DNA of 64,000 bases from Halosolutus amylolyticus (GTDB lineage Archaea > Halobacteriota > Halobacteria > Halobacteriales > Natrialbaceae). How positions within the stretch are numbered: position 1 is the first letter of the stretch; each line of letters opens with the position of its first letter. This document shows positions 34,742-43,778 of this stretch, in pieces. The stretch lies in NCBI RefSeq assembly GCF_023566055.1, contig NZ_JALIQP010000002.1, forward strand, positions 620,001 to 684,000, written 5' to 3'. Below the pieces are notes generated by a model, which was given only the letters and a program-made list of their open reading frames with translations, made no database searches and was not told where the DNA came from. The translations under genes were made by a program, and so were the position numbers.

Positions 34742-36862
34742 TCAATCATTATTATGGATTGTTATATGAACTCCAGTAGTTCCTTGCGGCCGGAATTCTC
34801 CCTTGTAACAGATTCTTGCACGAGCTACATCATGCCATTGGTTGATCTTGTCTTCGGTCATTTGATTTCGATCTTCCTCTGACAGGGCTTCTTCTCCGGG
34901 TTCGATTTCTATCTCTAACGGGGCTTCAGACAGATCAGGTTCAACTATTTGGTCAGGTTTGTCAAACAACAATACGACGACTGGTTCTTCATAACGGATT
35001 GATATGACTGGGATCCCTGCATAGGTTCCGCGTTGGTTCTCAAAGATTCGTTCGTCTGGTGGGACAAACGGATCGTACTTAGAGTCGTCTCTAAACACCT
35101 GATCTGTAATACCAAGCGAAGTCAGAACGGCTTCCACACCCCTTGAATCGGAATATTCATCGATTCGCTGAATAAGTTGGTCGTTCGAGTTTACCTGTAC
35201 TGGTTCAAACTCCAATTCCTCAAACACGAGCCTCGAGAACTTCTCAATAATCGGATTTGCATACCGCTGAATCGAGTCCATTATTGGAATCGCATCAACC
35301 GATACCAACTTTCGTCTAGGAATTTGCAGGTCGACGAGATGATGGCTTTTATCTCTGATTTCTCCTACTGTAATCAATGACTGCGTAGACATAACATTCC
35401 GAAGCGTGCACTCCTCGTCGAATTTTTTCTTAACAGATGCGCGAAATTCGTCTTTCTTCGATTCATCAAGATCCTGATTACGAATTTCCTCTCTCATGTC
35501 ATCCCGATATTGCTCAGCCGCATCGTCATGTAACTGGACGAGAGTATCGATGAGTATATCGAGGTCGTCAACATCGGCAGTAAGAAACTCCGTAAGAGAT
35601 TCATCCCTTAATTGGCCGAATCCCTTATTCAGACTCTCGGATTCGTTCGTGACTTGACGTACAGCAGGGATTGGTGTCTCTCGCTCGGATTCCTGATCAG
35701 TAACCCAATCAGAATCACTACCCAAACGCAGAAGCTCGGCACAATAGAAGTCCCGAAGCCACGAGTGGACAGACATCGAAGTAACCGCAGCACCCATTTC
35801 TTCTTCAAGTGCTTCATCCATATTCCACCGTTCCCAGTATCCAAGTTCACCATCAACTGGACTCCTAATCATCGTGTAGTAGGTCTCAGCAACTTCCTCT
35901 ATTGAGGAGCGTTCAGATTGAGTTTCAGCAGCAATCTCAGAATACGTCTCCCGTGTCATCCGATCATTCTTGAGAAGCCGGAATGCCCAGGCTGAGATAA
36001 CAAATGTCATAACCGAGACCTCGGAGCGAACCTTTTCTCCGTACTCGATTTTTAATTCTCTCCATTCGTATTGCCCCCTTGAGTTAGTGTAGTAGCCATC
36101 TGGATGAACCATCTCATATGGAAAGAACTCCGTAAACCTCGATGCGAGATGTGAGTAGCTCTCTTCGTCAGAATACTCAACATTCGTTCGAAGCAACTCA
36201 ATCTTCCTTTCCGTGCTATTGTTGTCGCCATTTGAATGAACCATCTCATATGGGTAGAAGTCCGTAAACCTCGATACAAGATGTGAGTAGCTTTTTTTAT
36301 CAGAATATTCAACCATCGTTCGAAGCAATTCGATCGCTTGCATGAATGCTTGTTTCCAAACCTCGAACCTATTCTCCAGTTGCTCCTCCGTTTTGCTTGT
36401 CTTGAGCTCATCAAGTGGTTGATCAAGTAGGATCGAATACCGACGGACAAAGAATCGTTTCAGGTCGAAGACCATTTCCCCAGACTGCTGTTCCATTACA
36501 TAGCACCGTTTAAGGTCGGAAAGTAAATTAATGTAGAGAGAATTGAAATCGCGCTGTTTTGCGCCTCTTGCTGCACTTACAATCGCACTGAGAACCTCTC
36601 GCCGGTAATCATATGATTCGTCGAGCAACGAATCATACAACGATCGAAATCCATTGCGGAGAGTCCGTTGAATTGTACGATCACTATGTTCGTTGACGGT
36701 GTCTGCCAGTTTCTCCCGCTCTGAGAGATAATCTTCAACAATCTCAGAATAGTCGACAAGGTAATCGACGAAGCTGTCCTTCTTATCCTGATTTGCGGCG
36801 GACAGACAACGGTCGGTGATATATTCAATAAGAGTCTGTAACTCCGGCTCGTCGCTAGTCAT
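34742..36862 (-). CDS. Large helical protein of a two-gene membrane cassette
   Basis: A 706-residue, mostly alpha-helical acidic protein with no family I recognise. Residues about 176-265 hold a tandem duplication: ELLRTMVEYSDKKSYSHL recurs 44 residues later as ELLRTNVEYSDEESYSHL, each followed by a PYEMVH motif. The C-terminal part has a beta-rich segment (GIPVISIRYEEPVVVLLFD). Its ATG overlaps the stop of the upstream membrane-protein gene by 4 bases, so the pair is one operon. The AT-rich coding sequence differs from the chromosome. A defence or membrane-signalling role is only inferred from location. Confidence 0.6.
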   Translation of the reverse strand: MTSDEPELQTLIEYITDRCLSAANQDKKDSFVDYLVDYSEIVEDYLSEREKLADTVNEHSDRTIQRTLRNGFRSLYDSLLDESYDYRREVLSAIVSAARGAKQRDFNSLYINLLSDLKRCYVMEQQSGEMVFDLKRFFVRRYSILLDQPLDELKTSKTEEQLENRFEVWKQAFMQAIELLRTMVEYSDKKSYSHLVSRFTDFYPYEMVHSNGDNNSTERKIELLRTNVEYSDEESYSHLASRFTEFFPYEMVHPDGYYTNSRGQYEWRELKIEYGEKVRSEVSVMTFVISAWAFRLLKNDRMTRETYSEIAAETQSERSSIEEVAETYYTMIRSPVDGELGYWERWNMDEALEEEMGAAVTSMSVHSWLRDFYCAELLRLGSDSDWVTDQESERETPIPAVRQVTNESESLNKGFGQLRDESLTEFLTADVDDLDILIDTLVQLHDDAAEQYRDDMREEIRNQDLDESKKDEFRASVKKKFDEECTLRNVMSTQSLITVGEIRDKSHHLVDLQIPRRKLVSVDAIPIMDSIQRYANPIIEKFSRLVFEELEFEPVQVNSNDQLIQRIDEYSDSRGVEAVLTSLGITDQVFRDDSKYDPFVPPDERIFENQRGTYAGIPVISIRYEEPVVVLLFDKPDQIVEPDLSEAPLEIEIEPGEEALSEEDRNQMTEDKINQWHDVARARICYKGEFRPQGTTGVHITIHNND
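36104..36335 (-). repeat. In-frame tandem duplication, 132-base period
   Basis: Two diverged copies (36104-36203 and 36236-36335) share stretches such as ATGAACCATCTCATATGG, offset by exactly 132 bases (44 codons). They encode the repeated helical unit of the 706-residue protein. The sequence divergence shows the duplication is not very recent. Confidence 0.85.
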
Positions 36863-37959
36863 CGTGTTGTTTTCACCATGTTCCGAAGCTGCCTTAGAAA
36901 CTCCTCTTCTGTACTATCTGGGATCTGCCCCTCATATACGAATATTTCATCATTGCGGGTATATCTCTGACCGAGCTCCGGTAACTGTTTTAATTGTACG
37001 CCAGCATCGCCCGCCGTATCAAACAGATTCTCTAGCTGCTTCTCATGGATGTCAGTTACTTTGCCCAGTGTTTCTACTTCTTTTGCGGTAAAGACATGCT
37101 CATTCGTGTGTCCAAAGGAGGCCACAGGCCCACGAGGATATCTTTCTCCTACCTGTTCTGAGACGATTTCAAACCATGGAGGATGAGTTGGTTTCTTCAA
37201 TAATTTTTGCATCTGTACTCTGATTTCGTTCTTCACACGATTGTCGAGCGGCCTGCTTGTCATTTCATTATAAATTGTGAAGTAGATCAGGAGCACTGCG
37301 ACGATGCTTACTATCAAAAGTATTCCTGCTGTCCCGATGTAATATATCCCGTCATTTTCTTGTGCATGTAATGTAAGCCATCCCATGACTGCGATCACTG
37401 AAATTAAAAACACAATCAAGTGTGACGCCCATGTATGTCGAATATTTGTCTCGATAAGCGACGGATTGGAATGTCTATTTGTGAGGTAATCCCAGTAGAA
37501 GACTAACACAACAAAGCTGAACCCAGTGATTGTCGCGTGCACTTGCCAAGAGGCTCGGAGTAATCCCGCTCCAGATGTGTGAGTGATACTCCAAAGTGGG
37601 ATTTGGAACTGGGGATATTGCGTCAGTTGAAATCCGACTAATCCCATAGCTAAGGCGGGTATACTACCGGCAATGGGATGTCTACGGAGAAATGATAATA
37701 TGACTACCTTCCGATTTTGTTTCCAGACTGAGCGGGTTGACTCCTCGACTGCGACGAGCCGGGATTGCAACCAAATCGAAGACGGACCCAAGAACTGTTT
37801 TCGCCAATATTTGAAAATTGCGAGCACTACTAAAAATAAATAAGAGATACTGATTAGAGGCCTGAAAAAAGTTATAGTGAGAATTAAACCACATAATAGG
37901 ATTATGAACACACCGCTAACAACGAGTGAAGCCCTTTGTCGGGGGGTCCATTCGGGCAT
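36859..37959 (-). CDS. Polytopic membrane protein of a two-gene cassette
   Basis: A 366-residue protein with about six membrane helices (two near 10-50, one near 95-112, three between 143 and 230) and a cytosolic C-terminal region of about 135 residues. No transporter or enzyme signature is evident. The stop overlaps the start of the 706-residue helical protein (ATGA). A membrane protein paired with a large soluble partner on a defence-rich element suggests a membrane effector and sensor, but nothing in the sequence proves it. Confidence 0.6.
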   Translation of the reverse strand: MPEWTPRQRASLVVSGVFIILLCGLILTITFFRPLISISYLFLVVLAIFKYWRKQFLGPSSIWLQSRLVAVEESTRSVWKQNRKVVILSFLRRHPIAGSIPALAMGLVGFQLTQYPQFQIPLWSITHTSGAGLLRASWQVHATITGFSFVVLVFYWDYLTNRHSNPSLIETNIRHTWASHLIVFLISVIAVMGWLTLHAQENDGIYYIGTAGILLIVSIVAVLLIYFTIYNEMTSRPLDNRVKNEIRVQMQKLLKKPTHPPWFEIVSEQVGERYPRGPVASFGHTNEHVFTAKEVETLGKVTDIHEKQLENLFDTAGDAGVQLKQLPELGQRYTRNDEIFVYEGQIPDSTEEEFLRQLRNMVKTTR

Positions 37960-38163
37960 GATATATTAAATCCTTTTGAGGGTTGACACATATGTTTTGG
38001 CTTTCGTGATGCTGATTAGAGGATAAGGCATCTAATAGTACAGTACGCCAGGTTCACTATTGAGTAATCAAAATCTTCCTCATGGTTTTTCAGCACGCCG
38101 GTTGTGTAAGTCGTTAAGATATAGTAGTGTAATTGAAGTGGTATCACTGAGGTGTTTGAGCAA

Positions 38164-38793
38164 ATGGGCGGACCACCAGAAGCACCAAAGGGAAATACTG
38201 AACCAGAGGCTCTGCCTCAGAACCATCTGAGTCGTGTGGTCTGGATGCTTTCACTGATTGTGGCCTCTCTTCTCGTCTATACGCCAGGAATAAGACAGAG
38301 CATGTTAGCGAGTCCCGTTTCCACCATGTCTGGATTCACTACCTTCGCGACCAGCAACCGGTTTCTATATATTGGTGCAATTATCGCGGTTGTCCCGGTC
38401 GCATTCATCAACCTTGTCATCCATGAAGAGGTACACAAAGTCGCATCAAGGATGGCCGGATACCGCTCTGAGGTTAAACTGAAACCGATATGCCATGGAC
38501 GGGAACCCTATAACTACATCCCGGACGAGTGGATTAACAAGGGTGAGTACCAGCTAATATTGCTTGCCCCTCTGTTCGTCATCAACCTATTTGCAGCATC
38601 GCTGGTTATCATGGATATTTCTCCGACAGCCGCTACGCTTGGAAAAGCCTTCTTGGTGGTGAATACAGCGACATCAGGCGATGACATCCAGATGTTCCTT
38701 AGAGGGATAACGTATGATATGTCCACAATATATCAGCATAGGATTGAGAAACACTCACTAGTCGTTTACAGATCCGTTACAACGGACAAGTAG
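38164..38793 (+). CDS. DUF3267-type membrane zincin
   Basis: A 209-residue protein with four membrane helices and an HExxH zinc-peptidase motif (HEEVHK, at the end of the second helix), as in DUF3267 putative membrane metallopeptidases. A short loop with CHGREPYNYIPDEWINKGEY follows. Start at the ATG 38164; a GTG at 38152 would add four residues. Substrate unknown. It stands alone between the membrane cassette and the integrase module. Confidence 0.65.
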   Translation: MGGPPEAPKGNTEPEALPQNHLSRVVWMLSLIVASLLVYTPGIRQSMLASPVSTMSGFTTFATSNRFLYIGAIIAVVPVAFINLVIHEEVHKVASRMAGYRSEVKLKPICHGREPYNYIPDEWINKGEYQLILLAPLFVINLFAASLVIMDISPTAATLGKAFLVVNTATSGDDIQMFLRGITYDMSTIYQHRIEKHSLVVYRSVTTDK

Positions 38794-39145
38794 ATAGGCA
38801 ACCAGACTCACAATTCCATCGTCTATAAGGGCCAATACCATACTGTTGTGAATGTAGTGTGATTGGTAGTAGAGGAGCAGTCTCTATGCGGATTTTGACG
38901 CTGGTTAGTTTGCGGTATCTCTGCAACCCAGAGGATTGGCCTATGTCGAACACGCTTGCTGTGCTGAATAGATTCTCTGTATCTTGCACGCGATTTCTAT
39001 TAACGGCTGAAGGTTTCAACAGAGTGAATCAGGTTAGTATAAGCCCGAATCCGGTCTGCGAACCCAGGTCGGAATCAGGTTGTAAAAACCGGCGACTATA
39101 CACTGTATCCTGTTTCCAAGCCAAGGGAGAGAAGAGGGTTGGTGT
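38794..39145. other. 352-base stretch with no supportable gene
   Basis: Forward and reverse frames here have poor composition and no start context. No repeat or RNA gene was recognised. It separates the zincin gene from the convergent end of the recombinase gene. Confidence 0.45.
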
Positions 39146-40108
39146 TTAGATGTGGACGTCCAGCTTCTTGATACAGTCTAAGTATTCTTCTCGTGCTTGT
39201 GTCCGGTCAACACGGGTGTAGATATCCATTGTCTCGGTCTTTGAGTCACCACGAATGTACTTTAGGACGTGGTCGCTCATCCCCTGGTTCCGCATCAATG
39301 TGGTGAACACGGTTCGGAAGGTGTGAGGTGTGAACTTCTTGTGGAACCTTGTTTCACCTTCTTCCATGACTCCGGCTCGGACCGCGGCATCACGGACGTG
39401 CCGACGTAACTGCTCCCGCGTCATTCGTCCTCCTTTCACCGATTCGAAGAGATAGCCTGAGCCCTTGTCCGTCCGTATTAGTTGGTAGAACTCGATAATC
39501 TCTCTAAGTTCGTTGTCGATCGGGACGACAGTCTGTTTGCCTCCTTTCCGTTTCCGTAGTCTGATGAATCCTTCATCGAGAAGGAGGTCGTCTTCCCGTA
39601 TTTCACAGGCTTCACGGGCTCGACACCCGGTTTTTGCGAGTACCGCTGTCACTGTGAAGTTTCGCGGGTCTTCGACAGCGTCAACGATTTTCCTTGCGTT
39701 TTCCCAGGTTGCGCAGTCGGGTCGGTTGGGAACATTCTTCGGCACTTCCTCGAGGATGACGGCAGCCGGGTTTCCCGTGATTTCTTCGTATCGTGGTCGT
39801 TGGAGAGCCCAGCTGTAGAACGCTGACAGGCTTTCAAGGTAGCGTCGTTTGGTGTTCTGGCTGAGCTCTCGCTGGTTCAACCGGCTCAGATATCTTTCAA
39901 TGTCTCTGACCTCGACGTCTTCAGGATTGAGATCAGGAAACTCGTCGTGGAAGAATATCTTGGCAGTACGGCTGTACTCGTTGAGTGTTCGCCGTGTTTT
40001 TCCCGTGGTTTCCTTGCTTCGAAGCCAGTCATTGATGGCTGTGTGCTGGTTCCGGTAGACTTTCTCTTCCCAGCTATCAGCCTCGAAGAGATATTCAGAA
40101 CTGCTCAT
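39146..40108 (-). CDS. Tyrosine recombinase of the element (integrase)
   Basis: A 320-residue XerC/D-like recombinase with an N-terminal core-binding domain (about 20-120) and a catalytic domain with Arg163 (GCRAREA), the Lys of RKRKGGKQ, His262-x2-Arg265 (TPHTFR) and nucleophile Tyr297 (MDIYTRV). The usual second His/Trp position reads RGDS. It lies about 560 bases from attR and is translated after the RHH-like gene with a 4-base overlap. It is the best candidate for recombining the 16-bp repeats. Confidence 0.85.
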   Translation of the reverse strand: MSSSEYLFEADSWEEKVYRNQHTAINDWLRSKETTGKTRRTLNEYSRTAKIFFHDEFPDLNPEDVEVRDIERYLSRLNQRELSQNTKRRYLESLSAFYSWALQRPRYEEITGNPAAVILEEVPKNVPNRPDCATWENARKIVDAVEDPRNFTVTAVLAKTGCRAREACEIREDDLLLDEGFIRLRKRKGGKQTVVPIDNELREIIEFYQLIRTDKGSGYLFESVKGGRMTREQLRRHVRDAAVRAGVMEEGETRFHKKFTPHTFRTVFTTLMRNQGMSDHVLKYIRGDSKTETMDIYTRVDRTQAREEYLDCIKKLDVHI

Positions 40109-40605
40109 CGCCGATCACCGCCGTTGTTCCGGAGTGTTTTCCAGCCGCTACCTCGCCGGTACTCAACTTTGCCTTGGTTCGCTGACCGGTAGAGCTCTGA
40201 TTTCAGTTCGTTGCGGAGACGTTGCTGAAACTCCTCACTACCTACTAACTCTCTCAAGACTTGATCTAATGGCTTGTACTCCGAAGTGACCAGTTCCTCT
40301 AGTGTCCGGGTTTGAATCAGGTTAGAACCAGATTCCGGGTTTGAATGGGTCTGCTTCCGGTTCTCCAACCGGGTCTGGAGTTCGTCGACTTCCTGCTGTA
40401 GCTCTTCTACCCGTCGACGATCACCGATTTTCAATCGGCCTTGTTGCCGCATCGCCCGTGATTCCTGAATCAGGTTGTGAAGATACCGGCTGAGCGACAA
40501 GCCTTCTTCTTTCGCCTCGGACTTCCACTCTCGCTTCACTTCTTCGACCGCATAGGTTTTGACTACTTCCCGTTCTTCACTTTTGGACAATCGTCGACCA
40601 GTCAT
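40105..40605 (-). CDS. RHH-like small DNA-binding protein next to the integrase
   Basis: About 166 residues from the ATG at 40605 (MTGRRLSK). An alternative ATG at 40632 adds nine residues. The N-terminal helix pair (VEEVKREWKSEAKEEG, SLSRYLHNLI) resembles a ribbon-helix-helix or MobC-like segment and is followed by a coiled coil (about 60-90). A TATA-like GATAAAAG (40648-40655, minus strand) lies between attR and the gene, so the promoter is at the very edge of the element. Likely role: excisionase or regulator of the recombinase. Confidence 0.6.
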   Translation of the reverse strand: MTGRRLSKSEEREVVKTYAVEEVKREWKSEAKEEGLSLSRYLHNLIQESRAMRQQGRLKIGDRRRVEELQQEVDELQTRLENRKQTHSNPESGSNLIQTRTLEELVTSEYKPLDQVLRELVGSEEFQQRLRNELKSELYRSANQGKVEYRRGSGWKTLRNNGGDRR

Positions 40606-40669
40606 CGCAATATCGCACCCCAATATGGACATTTGTCTAACAATGCTTTTATCTCTAGTCCTAATAGTG

Positions 40670-40685
40670 TGGCCTCGGCACTCAT
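40670..40685 (+). repeat. attR: right 16-bp direct repeat of the element
   Basis: Identical to 931-946. It is followed at once by GC-rich chromosome, and the integrase module lies just inside it. On the minus strand it begins ATGAGTGCC, which opens a short frame that runs into the RHH-like gene start. Confidence 0.85.
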
Positions 40686-41265
40686 AGGGCTCGTCACGAT
40701 CGGATGCCGAGTCCGACTCGGAGTGGGTGCATCGTCATCGGCCGATCGGCCATACGGCCGACGGTCAAAAGACGGTTTGGATCGGCAGGTCAGGACTGCG
40801 TCTCACGATCGGCAGTCGAACCGGGGAACCCGGCGTTGAACTCGTCGACGAGGTTCTGGAGGCGGTGGGAACTCCGCGTGAACGTCCGTGGCGCTCGATC
40901 GGTCGGGGTCCGGACGATCGGTTCGGGAGGGGTCCGGGCGGGCGATCGGTTCGTGGGTCGGTCCGGCGTCGGGTCGGGCTGGGTGTGTCGTGTGTGCATG
41001 TCGGTCGGGTGGTGATGGGGTCGTCGCGAAACGATGCGCTACGCGGAAAACGAATTCAGGCGCCTACGTGTACGACCGACATCTGTACCCATCGCTACAG
41101 GCCACACATGCATAAAAGTTCGTGATAGATCAACTATGGCCGCACCGAGGTGTGAAAACAACCCGCACGCGTTCCGGTCGGGCTGCTGATCCGGACGGGG
41201 TCCAGCGCTCGACCAGCGGTAGCGTCACCGAGTACTTAAGCCGCCGCCGGGAGATAGCCCGGGCG
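40686..41265. other. 580-base GC-rich intergenic stretch beside attR
   Basis: Only proline/arginine-rich or glycine-rich frames are present, with many repeats of short words such as CGATCGG. No tRNA, SRP or RNase P signature was recognised. A TATA-like TACTTAAG (41233-41240) about 26-33 bases before 41266 fits a leaderless promoter for the glycosyltransferase gene. Confidence 0.5.
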
Positions 41266-42006
41266 ATGGCAGAGGGAGTCGAGACGGACGCGCCGGTCGC
41301 GAGTTTCGTCGTGCCCGCGAAGAACGAGGCGGACTGGCTCCGGGGGACGCTCGCGAGCATCGCGGGACTCGACACGGACTACGAGTACGAGGTAATCGTC
41401 GTCGACGGCGACTCCCGGGACGAGACCCCGGAGATCGCCCGCGAGTACGGCGCGGCCGTGCTCACCGACGGCGGAACGAGCGTCGCGGTCGCCAGGAACC
41501 TCGGGGCCGCGCACGCCTCGGGAGCGTGGCTCGCGTTCGTCGACGCCGACACGCGAGTCCGGGCGAACTACCTGACTGCGATGCTCGGATTCGTCGAGGC
41601 CACCGATCTCGCCGCCGCGAGTTCCCGCTGCCGGATGACCGGGCCCGGGCGCGCAAAGTTCGTGGAGGCGACGATCAACCACGTCTTCCCGCGATTCGAT
41701 CGGCCGATTTTTCCCGGGTTCAATTTCTTCGTCGATCGGACGAGTTTCGAGCGGGCTGGCGGGTTTCCGACGGTTCCGAACGAGGACACCGCGTTCAGCC
41801 GACGACTCGGTCGTCGCGTGCCGACGGGATACTGCCCCGACGTCCTCGTCGAGAGATCGGGCAGGCGGATCGCAGACCTGGGCCTGACCGGAACGCTCTG
41901 GCACTACGTCCGCCTCGACGTCGAACGGATCCGATCGTCGCTGGAGCGATCGGCCGCGATCGACGGGGGCCCGATCGACGACGGCGCAGTCGAGTCCGAT
42001 CGGTAA
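41266..42006 (+). CDS. Family 2 glycosyltransferase
   Basis: A 246-residue GT-A fold glycosyltransferase. FVVPAKNEADWL is the N-terminal nucleotide-sugar strand, followed by VIVVDGDSRDET and the metal-binding FVDADTR (DxD-like), then a NEDTAFSRRL acceptor-side motif. No membrane helices are evident. It likely transfers a sugar from an NDP-sugar in cell-envelope glycan or glycolipid synthesis. Start chosen at the ATG 41266 because a TATA-like box sits at the leaderless distance; the longer frame from 41122 would include the promoter. Confidence 0.8.
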   Translation: MAEGVETDAPVASFVVPAKNEADWLRGTLASIAGLDTDYEYEVIVVDGDSRDETPEIAREYGAAVLTDGGTSVAVARNLGAAHASGAWLAFVDADTRVRANYLTAMLGFVEATDLAAASSRCRMTGPGRAKFVEATINHVFPRFDRPIFPGFNFFVDRTSFERAGGFPTVPNEDTAFSRRLGRRVPTGYCPDVLVERSGRRIADLGLTGTLWHYVRLDVERIRSSLERSAAIDGGPIDDGAVESDR

Positions 42007-42116
42007 CGTGGCGACGCGCCGGAATCACGAGGCACGTCCGGCAAGCAGGGCCCGTTCGCGACGGGTCCGGCACCAGCATGGCGATCGCTTTTGACGGTCG
42101 AGGCCGCCTACCGATC

Positions 42117-42503
42117 GTGACAGATGTCCCGGCGGAAGCGGAGCGATTGCTCGAGAGCGAGCCGGTGATGGCCCACCTCGGGACCTGCGTCGAGGGGCGG
42201 CCCCACGTCGCGCCGGTGTGGTACCGGTACGCGGACGACGCCGTCGAGATCGTGACCACGGGTCGGAAGCTGGCGAATATCCGCGAGAATCCCCGCGTCG
42301 CGCTCTCGGTGCAGGCCGACGAGGCGGGCGAGACCAAGTGGACGGTGACGCTGCTCGGCACGGCGACGATCGTTGACGACGAGAAAGAGACGGAACGAGC
42401 CCGCGAACGGATCAACGAGAAGTACGGCGCGGAGCCGGAGGCTTACGCCGAGAACGAACTCGTGCGGATCGACGTGGGATCGACGAGCTACCGGACCTAC
42501 TGA
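42117..42503 (+). CDS. Pyridoxamine-5'-phosphate-oxidase-like flavin protein
   Basis: A 128-residue split-barrel protein with HLGTCVEGRPHVAPVWY (early strands), KLANIRENPRVALSV and a short C-terminal part. Members bind FMN, F420 or heme and reduce varied substrates. The GTG at 42117 (MTDVPAEAE) fits a leaderless transcript with a TTTTGA box about 27 bases upstream. The ATG at 42078 would add 13 residues. It converges with the next gene. Confidence 0.75.
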   Translation: MTDVPAEAERLLESEPVMAHLGTCVEGRPHVAPVWYRYADDAVEIVTTGRKLANIRENPRVALSVQADEAGETKWTVTLLGTATIVDDEKETERARERINEKYGAEPEAYAENELVRIDVGSTSYRTY

Positions 42504-42562
42504 GCGGAGTCCACCGGACCGGCCGAACGGGACGGTGTGCGTCCGAGAAGGCCTGGCCCCGA

Positions 42563-43657
42563 TCAGTCCCGCCCGGGCGACGGCTCGCGGAGCCCCGGAT
42601 GCGTCCGCATCTCTCGCACCCGGCGCATCTGCGCCCGCAGGTCGGGCGGACTCCCGGGGACCTGCGTTTCGACGGCCTCCGCCGCGGCGGCCTCGTCCTC
42701 GATCGCCGCGACCGGCTTCGGGAACGGGCGCAGGTCCTTGTGGATCGCGAGGCCGGCGGCCGCGTCGTCGCCGATCGCGATCGTGGTCTGGTTCTGGCCG
42801 TGTGTGACGTCGCCGACGGCGTAGATCCCGTCGACGCTGGTCTGCCGGTCGGCGTCGACGTCGATCGCGCCGTCCGCGCCCAGTTCACAGCCCAGGTCCG
42901 CGGCGAGATCGGCATTGTAGGAGGTACCGTACATCGCGAACCCCCCGACGTAGCCCCGCTCGGTACCGTCCTCGAACGAGAGGCCGCCGAGCCACGGCGG
43001 TTCGTCCGGGTCGAGGCTCTCGTCCTCGAAAGCGGAGGCGACGGCCGTGTCGATCCGATCGATCGGGTGGGCATCGAGCTGAGCCTCGGTTTCCGCGTCC
43101 CACTCCGGATCGCGCCCGTCCAGCAGCAGGTCGACGTCGGTGGTGAAGTTGAGCATCGTCATGGCGACGTGGGCCGCGTGCTCGGTGTGACCGAGCACGA
43201 AGACGGAGCCGTCGGCGAGCGTGTAGGCGTCGCAGTGGAGACAGTAGTGGAGTCCGCGCCCCGTAAACCGCTCTATATCCGGCACGTCGGGACGCCGATC
43301 GCGAAAGCCGGTCGCGAACACTACCCGTTCCGCGTCGACGGTCGCATGCGCCGCCTCGACGCGAAACCGGGGCTCGTCGTCGCGTTCGTCGCGACGGGTC
43401 ACTGCGTCGACGGCGTCGGGATAGAAGTCGCCGCCGTAGTGTTCGACCTGATCGATCGCGTGCGTCGCCAGTTCGCGTCCCGAGACGTTCTCGGAGACGC
43501 CGAGCAGGTTGTGGACGTGGGAGGCCCTCGCGTGACGGCCCCCTTCCTTCTCGAAGACGGCCGTCCGGTGGCCGAGGCGGGTCGTGTACAGCGCCGTCGT
43601 CATGCCGGCCGGGCCACCGCCGACGACCGCGACGTCGTATGCAGGCACAGTGGTCAT
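42563..43657 (-). CDS. Thioredoxin-reductase-like FAD oxidoreductase
   Basis: A 364-residue flavoprotein starting MTTVPAYD. The FAD-binding GGGPAGMTTA, redox-active CLHC, the second dinucleotide motif (VLGHTEHAAH, with the glycine pattern altered) and the C-terminal GIYAVGD motif are present. It resembles thioredoxin reductase or related NAD(P)H oxidoreductases; the altered NAD(P)H motif leaves the electron donor unsure. The C-terminal 60 residues are a charged extension. Confidence 0.75.
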   Translation of the reverse strand: MTTVPAYDVAVVGGGPAGMTTALYTTRLGHRTAVFEKEGGRHARASHVHNLLGVSENVSGRELATHAIDQVEHYGGDFYPDAVDAVTRRDERDDEPRFRVEAAHATVDAERVVFATGFRDRRPDVPDIERFTGRGLHYCLHCDAYTLADGSVFVLGHTEHAAHVAMTMLNFTTDVDLLLDGRDPEWDAETEAQLDAHPIDRIDTAVASAFEDESLDPDEPPWLGGLSFEDGTERGYVGGFAMYGTSYNADLAADLGCELGADGAIDVDADRQTSVDGIYAVGDVTHGQNQTTIAIGDDAAAGLAIHKDLRPFPKPVAAIEDEAAAAEAVETQVPGSPPDLRAQMRRVREMRTHPGLREPSPGRD

Positions 43658-43778
43658 CGCACCCGCACTCGGACGGCTGTCGGGTTGAGTCTGTACCGTG
43701 AATATGCGGCCGCGACCGATCGAGTCGCTCGCGCCCCACGCGAGGCGTCGGCTACTCGCACCCGCCGCAACGTGGCGG

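Larger units (their letters stand above)
931..40685. mobile_element. Integrative conjugative element of about 39.8 kb
   Basis: The segment is bounded by identical 16-bp direct repeats (TGGCCTCGGCACTCAT). It has visibly lower GC than both flanks and carries a tyrosine recombinase and RHH-like protein next to the right repeat, a type IV secretion operon, Orc1/Cdc6-type proteins and several defence-like gene sets. This combination is what defines an integrative conjugative element. No relaxase of a known MOB family is visible, and no tRNA gene lies at the boundary, so the target is an intergenic or small-ORF site. Borders are inferred from the repeat and the composition shift. Confidence 0.85.

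Noticed and set aside
38859-39149. Forward 96-residue frame before the integrase gene end
   Set aside because: It runs to the convergent recombinase stop, has unusual Cys/Ser/Arg composition and no ribosome-binding site.
40790-40999. Reverse-strand frame with a proline- and arginine-rich N-terminus beside attR
   Set aside because: Low-complexity composition typical of shadow frames in GC-rich DNA, with no start context or family similarity.
40686-41120. Possible structural RNA (SRP RNA or RNase P RNA) in the GC-rich intergenic stretch
   Set aside because: None of the conserved core sequences of these RNAs could be found; the stretch is repetitive in short words only.
41526-42077. N-terminal extension of the flavin-protein frame through the glycosyltransferase gene
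   Set aside because: The extension is antisense-like arginine-rich translation overlapping a better gene; the start near 42117 fits the family length.
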